From Halopenitus malekzadehii (GTDB lineage Archaea; Halobacteriota; Halobacteria; Halobacteriales; Haloferacaceae): a stretch of 64,000 nucleotides of DNA. The notes under the pieces are model-generated. The model did not search any database. It saw nothing but the letters and a program-made list of their open reading frames with translations, and had not been told where the DNA came from. Both the position numbers and the translations under genes were made by a program. The DNA is taken from the NCBI RefSeq assembly GCF_900108505.1, contig NZ_FNWU01000005.1:62001-126000 (forward strand). The letters run 5' to 3'. Shown piece after piece: positions 63,087-64,000 of this stretch. Position 1 is the stretch's first letter. Each line of letters opens with the position of its first letter.

Positions 63087-63515
63087 TTACCCACTGATCT
63101 CGGGATTGGTTTTCTTAGCGACCCATCCGCCGAAGAAACCGCCAAATACGCCGATTAGTGTCCCCAACATCCCCGTGGCAAGAATAAGAAAACACAGAAG
63201 CACGACCGCAAATATCTGTCCACCCTCGGAAGCCGACGTGATAAACCAGCCTCGTAGAAAGTCAGACGACCACGCAAAGGCGGGAACCGTTCCGAGGATA
63301 CCGGCACCCATACCCGCTCTTTTGAAATGCCCCGATCCGTTCGCGGCGAGAAATCCGGCGAAACCACTGCCGACAATCACTCCAGAGAGGTGATAATACG
63401 ATTCTGACCCGATAAACAGATTATGTACTGTCACCGCCAGAATACCGACCACGCCGCCGAAAAGCGCATACACATACGTTGGCAGATCCTCGTCGAACAA
63501 CCAATCGAGATCCAT
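63087..63515 (-). CDS. Membrane protein, 142 aa
   Basis: Four hydrophobic segments, including VYALFGGVVGILAVTVHNLF, GVIVGSGFAGFLAANG and AVVLLCFLILATGMLGTLIGVFGGFFGG with glycine-rich helices. It converges with the gene at 62798, only 4 bases apart. No family was recognised. Confidence 0.6.
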   Translation of the reverse strand: MDLDWLFDEDLPTYVYALFGGVVGILAVTVHNLFIGSESYYHLSGVIVGSGFAGFLAANGSGHFKRAGMGAGILGTVPAFAWSSDFLRGWFITSASEGGQIFAVVLLCFLILATGMLGTLIGVFGGFFGGWVAKKTNPEISG

Positions 63516-63627
63516 ACTGCCTAATTCAAAAAAGAAGCATATATTCGCTCCGCTGACTCAAACTGATCTCGAAGCTATCCATTCGAATCTGGGAGTAGAT
63601 AGTAGCTTCAATTCTTGCTCACTATGT

Positions 63628-63810
63628 CTACGATGTAATCGCGTCTGTGTAGCCTTCAAAAAAGAATTTCAGTATCCACAGTAATGCGATGACGACACCA
63701 ACGAACACGATAAGTGCCTGCGCGATGCCTTCAACAGCCTGAGCCGCAGAAAGCGTTATCCCAAGGACGATAAGGATGCCAACTGAATCTTGGAGAGACC
63801 AGCCGTTCAT
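63628..63810 (-). CDS. Small membrane protein, 60 aa
   Basis: Two hydrophobic helices (SVGILIVLGITLSAAQAV and ALIVFVGVVIALLWILKFFF). ATG 63810 is the likely start, since the longer frame overlaps the next gene and adds an unrelated part. Confidence 0.6.
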   Translation of the reverse strand: MNGWSLQDSVGILIVLGITLSAAQAVEGIAQALIVFVGVVIALLWILKFFFEGYTDAITS

Positions 63811-63880
63811 AATTTCCGGTACTGCTGTTTCCGTAATCGGTCTTTTGTTACTGAAGGTCGTTCCGAGGCGGCCAAGACTA

Positions 63881-64000
63881 TTATCGAGATACACCCCACA
63901 GATACAACCCGACACTCGCAAACACGACGGTTGTCAGCCAGACTGCTTCGAGTTCAGACGCGAATGATGCAACGAGATGAACAGTAAAGAGATACCCAAC
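63881..64000 (-). CDS. C-terminal end of a membrane protein, cut by the window edge
   Basis: The last 39 residues and the TAA at 63881 are visible, ending in a hydrophobic segment (VWLTTVVFASVGLYLWGV). The rest of the gene lies beyond 64000. It is on the same strand as the small membrane gene at 63628, about 70 bases upstream of its start. Confidence 0.55.
   Translation of the reverse strand, partial: VGYLFTVHLVASFASELEAVWLTTVVFASVGLYLWGVSR

Overview
This window is from a haloarchaeon (class Halobacteria). The predicted proteins are very acidic. Several exported proteins carry twin-arginine signals followed by a lipobox. Promoters look archaeal (TATA boxes 25-30 bases upstream, many leaderless starts), genes often overlap by ATGA, GTGA or TGATG, and there are many small haloarchaeal zinc-ribbon proteins and winged-helix regulators. 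No rRNA, tRNA, integrase or intact transposase was recognised. All family assignments come from reading motifs by eye; no database search was possible.

Bases 1 to about 42,400 form a dense, mosaic defence island. 1-4,500: a CBS-HEPN fusion, a second HEPN-like protein, a winged-helix gene with an 18-bp palindromic operator, decayed duplicate copies of neighbouring genes and an IS200/IS605-like hairpin scar. 4,573-10,247 (minus strand): an operon matching the predicted haloarchaeal HRAMP system, a class 1 CRISPR-derived system with diverged Cas5 and Cas7 proteins, a conserved protein, a DnaQ-like exonuclease, a zinc-finger protein and an adjacent HNH nuclease. Inside this operon lies a 367-bp non-coding gap with at least five copies, some strongly degenerate, of a ~20-nt direct repeat spaced 44-52 nt (one double interval). 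Its mRNA leader is predicted to fold into a compact two-hairpin structure. Published HRAMP loci are described as lacking a CRISPR array, so these are the best candidates in the window for an undescribed guide or regulatory RNA.

11,196-15,192: an McrB/McrC-like restriction pair with a third HEPN-like gene. 15,189-28,023: a modification-type system split over divergent operons: a DUF1156 DNA methyltransferase and small partner, a membrane-HTH protein with a zinc protein, an embedded AbiE-like toxin-antitoxin pair with a perfect inverted-repeat operator, a DUF499/BrxC-like ATPase, an SNF2 helicase and a coiled-coil zinc-ribbon partner. 28,090-42,422: a decayed DUF429 gene, an Avs-like STAND NTPase with an N-terminal PD-(D/E)XK nuclease, a DUF4268 nuclease, an AT-rich HEPN gene, a giant GHKL/DUF3883 ATPase, and an archaeal ATPase fused to a DUF234-type nuclease.

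Bases 42,757-64,000 look like ordinary chromosome or an older accessory region: Tat lipoproteins, small zinc ribbons, PadR and ArsR-type regulators, a CNNM/CBS transporter-like protein, a permease-ATPase-permease ABC exporter, and many small membrane proteins. It includes a DUF6159 gene split by an in-frame stop, an M48-like protein without its HEXXH motif and a degenerate metallo-beta-lactamase. Five copies of a dispersed ~45-52-bp element (TGTTGAA at one end, usually TACAG at the other) lie between genes from 33,497 to 58,375 and may be the remains of a miniature element.
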